A stretch of 64,000 nucleotides of DNA from Limnoperna fortunei (Eukaryota; Mollusca; Bivalvia; Mytilida; Modiolidae): the NCBI GenBank assembly GCA_944474755.1, contig OX104120.1, forward strand, positions 25,202,242 through 25,266,241, written 5' to 3'. Below are positions 62,570 to 64,000 of the stretch, piece by piece. Under the pieces are notes generated by a model that ran no database searches, was not told the origin of the DNA, and worked only from the letters and a program-made list of their open reading frames with translations. The position numbers and the translations under genes were made by a program. How positions within the stretch are numbered: position 1 is the stretch's first letter; each line of letters opens with the position of its first letter.

Positions 62570-63730
62570 AACATTGATTAGAACAAAAGATCATTTTTTG
62601 ATATATTTCATGTCATCATCCTCGCAGATTTTTATTGTTTTTGTTGAAATATCATCATGCAAAACGTTTGCATCACCATGTGGTATGCATCCCATATCAG
62701 GTCTTATATTGTAAACAATATAGATGCATAATACAGTCAAGTGTACTTGCCTTTAGTTCTTGCAATGCCATTAAGATGTTTAATTATGGGGTGTACATTT
62801 TACAAACCTCAAATTTCTGTATCATATTGAAATTTTTTGGAAAATACACCAAATTATAGTTCAAAACTTCAATATTTGTCAATTTAATTAAGGTTTATGA
62901 AGTTTTTATCCCATCCATTGACAGCTATTTTAGTACAGTAGTGAGGATTTATATTTGAACATTTATAATCAAATAGATATTTTTGAACAGCTTACATGTA
63001 CAAAATGGGGAAGGCAATGATAATAAAAATGTAAAAATACTTGCCACACATGAACAAGACCTACTTTTTTGTCAACAGATAATAGACAAAATGACTCAAG
63101 TTACATAAACTATTTACTAGGAAAAAAATATTGGTTTACATTTGTTTATTTAAATTATAGCTGAAAGTGTATTTACCAGATGTCATAGTGCATGGCCAAA
63201 TTTCATTTGCATAGAATTTAATATATATTTATATTTTTTCCTAAGTATTAAAAGCATGCATAGAAAATATAGGCAGGGATACATTTTACCATATATATGT
63301 CATATTCACACAAAAAAGAATTTTTAAGATTTTGCTGTTTTTATGTTTTGGCTTGTGTGTGGTATGGCTTTGTGAAAGTGTGGCTGTTAATTCCATTCCT
63401 AAACTATTTATTTCAATTTTCCAAATTCAATCTTAGTTTATCAGACTTAAAATTTTGCCTTGATTTCTCTCATCTTTTCATCACTAAAGGATAAAAAATA
63501 TAAAGCATCTTGAAATTGTACACGTAAAAATTTTATGTGAACATTTCCACTCATAATTTGTAACCAACCGATTAGTACTTCAATGACATCTTCCAGAACT
63601 TAGTGTTGTGATTCAGGTTGTTTGTTGACTGTAATGCCTTTAATAGTGGTTTTGTAAAAATATTTATTTTTGTTGAAAGTAATTTCTCTGACTAAATGAA
63701 TAAATATGTCTAGCTTAGAATAAATCTGAA
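62570..63730 (+). other. Probable NAP1L 3' UTR with two polyadenylation signals
   Basis: No further coding exon seen. AATAAA occurs at 63699-63704 and again at 63719-63724. The stretch is AT-rich with many ATTTA motifs. The true cleavage site is unknown; the rest to the window end shows nothing recognisable. Confidence 0.5.
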
Positions 63731-64000
63731 TTTAATAATGTTGCATGTCAACATTTACATTATAAAAAGAAAACAAAAATATAAGCCTGAAGTTTTCCTT
63801 TATATTCTTTAATGTGGTGTCAAAGTTATGTATTAATATGTCCCCTGTAGTTAATGAAGGAAAGTATACAAGATACCTAAGTTGGGAGCTTCAGTAGTTG
63901 ATATTGGAAATTATTTATTATAGCAAGGGTTAGAGTATATATAATTGACATGATTCTTCATTCTGTGCTTGTTGAGAGCTTGAAGTATTTAAAGATACGT

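Overview
The window reads as AT-rich nuclear DNA of a bivalve mollusc. Two conserved animal genes are split into many small exons with GT-AG introns. The introns are packed with transposons and hairpin-headed, tandem-repeat elements of the kind known from mussels and oysters (pearl-like elements, GTCCGTCC-type repeats, a tRNA-derived SINE). I cannot fix the genus; Mytilus-like is a guess.

Layout. On the minus strand, 24483 down to the left edge, is the N-terminal part of DHX29, a DExH RNA helicase of the 43S scanning ribosome. Twelve coding exons (about 514 codons) are visible; the helicase core lies beyond position 1. On the plus strand, 29612-62569, is a complete nucleosome assembly protein 1-like gene (NAP1L1/NAP1L4 type): 16 coding exons and 422 residues, ending in a CaaX-like CKQQ. 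The genes are head to head. The 5.1 kb between their start codons holds CCAAT boxes and several transposons.

Mobile DNA. DHX29 intron 9 holds an L1-like LINE (4104-8815) whose 5' and 3' halves are in opposite orientation. It lies between perfect 15-bp target duplications, the signature of twin priming. NAP1L intron 5 holds a complete 5188-bp hAT-type transposon (45195-50382) with terminal inverted repeats, a 6-bp target duplication and an intact 10-exon transposase of 761 residues (ZNF862/KIAA1586-like). Smaller cut-and-paste elements with exact ends and target duplications are at 1941-3403 (with another nested at 2058-3130), 19005-19966, 23200-23355, 25207-25987, 27681-28021, 31941-33391 and 54821-55222.

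Tandem-repeat elements: a 146-bp family (13305-14421, 16329-17288, 50701-51207 inverted), a 167-bp family (31196-34421, 43231-43655), a ~141-bp family rich in AGGTCA half-sites (20640-21560) and several hairpin-headed relatives. Most other open frames are shadows of these repeats.

All gene calls come from reading translations, splice phases and remembered family features. No database search was run.
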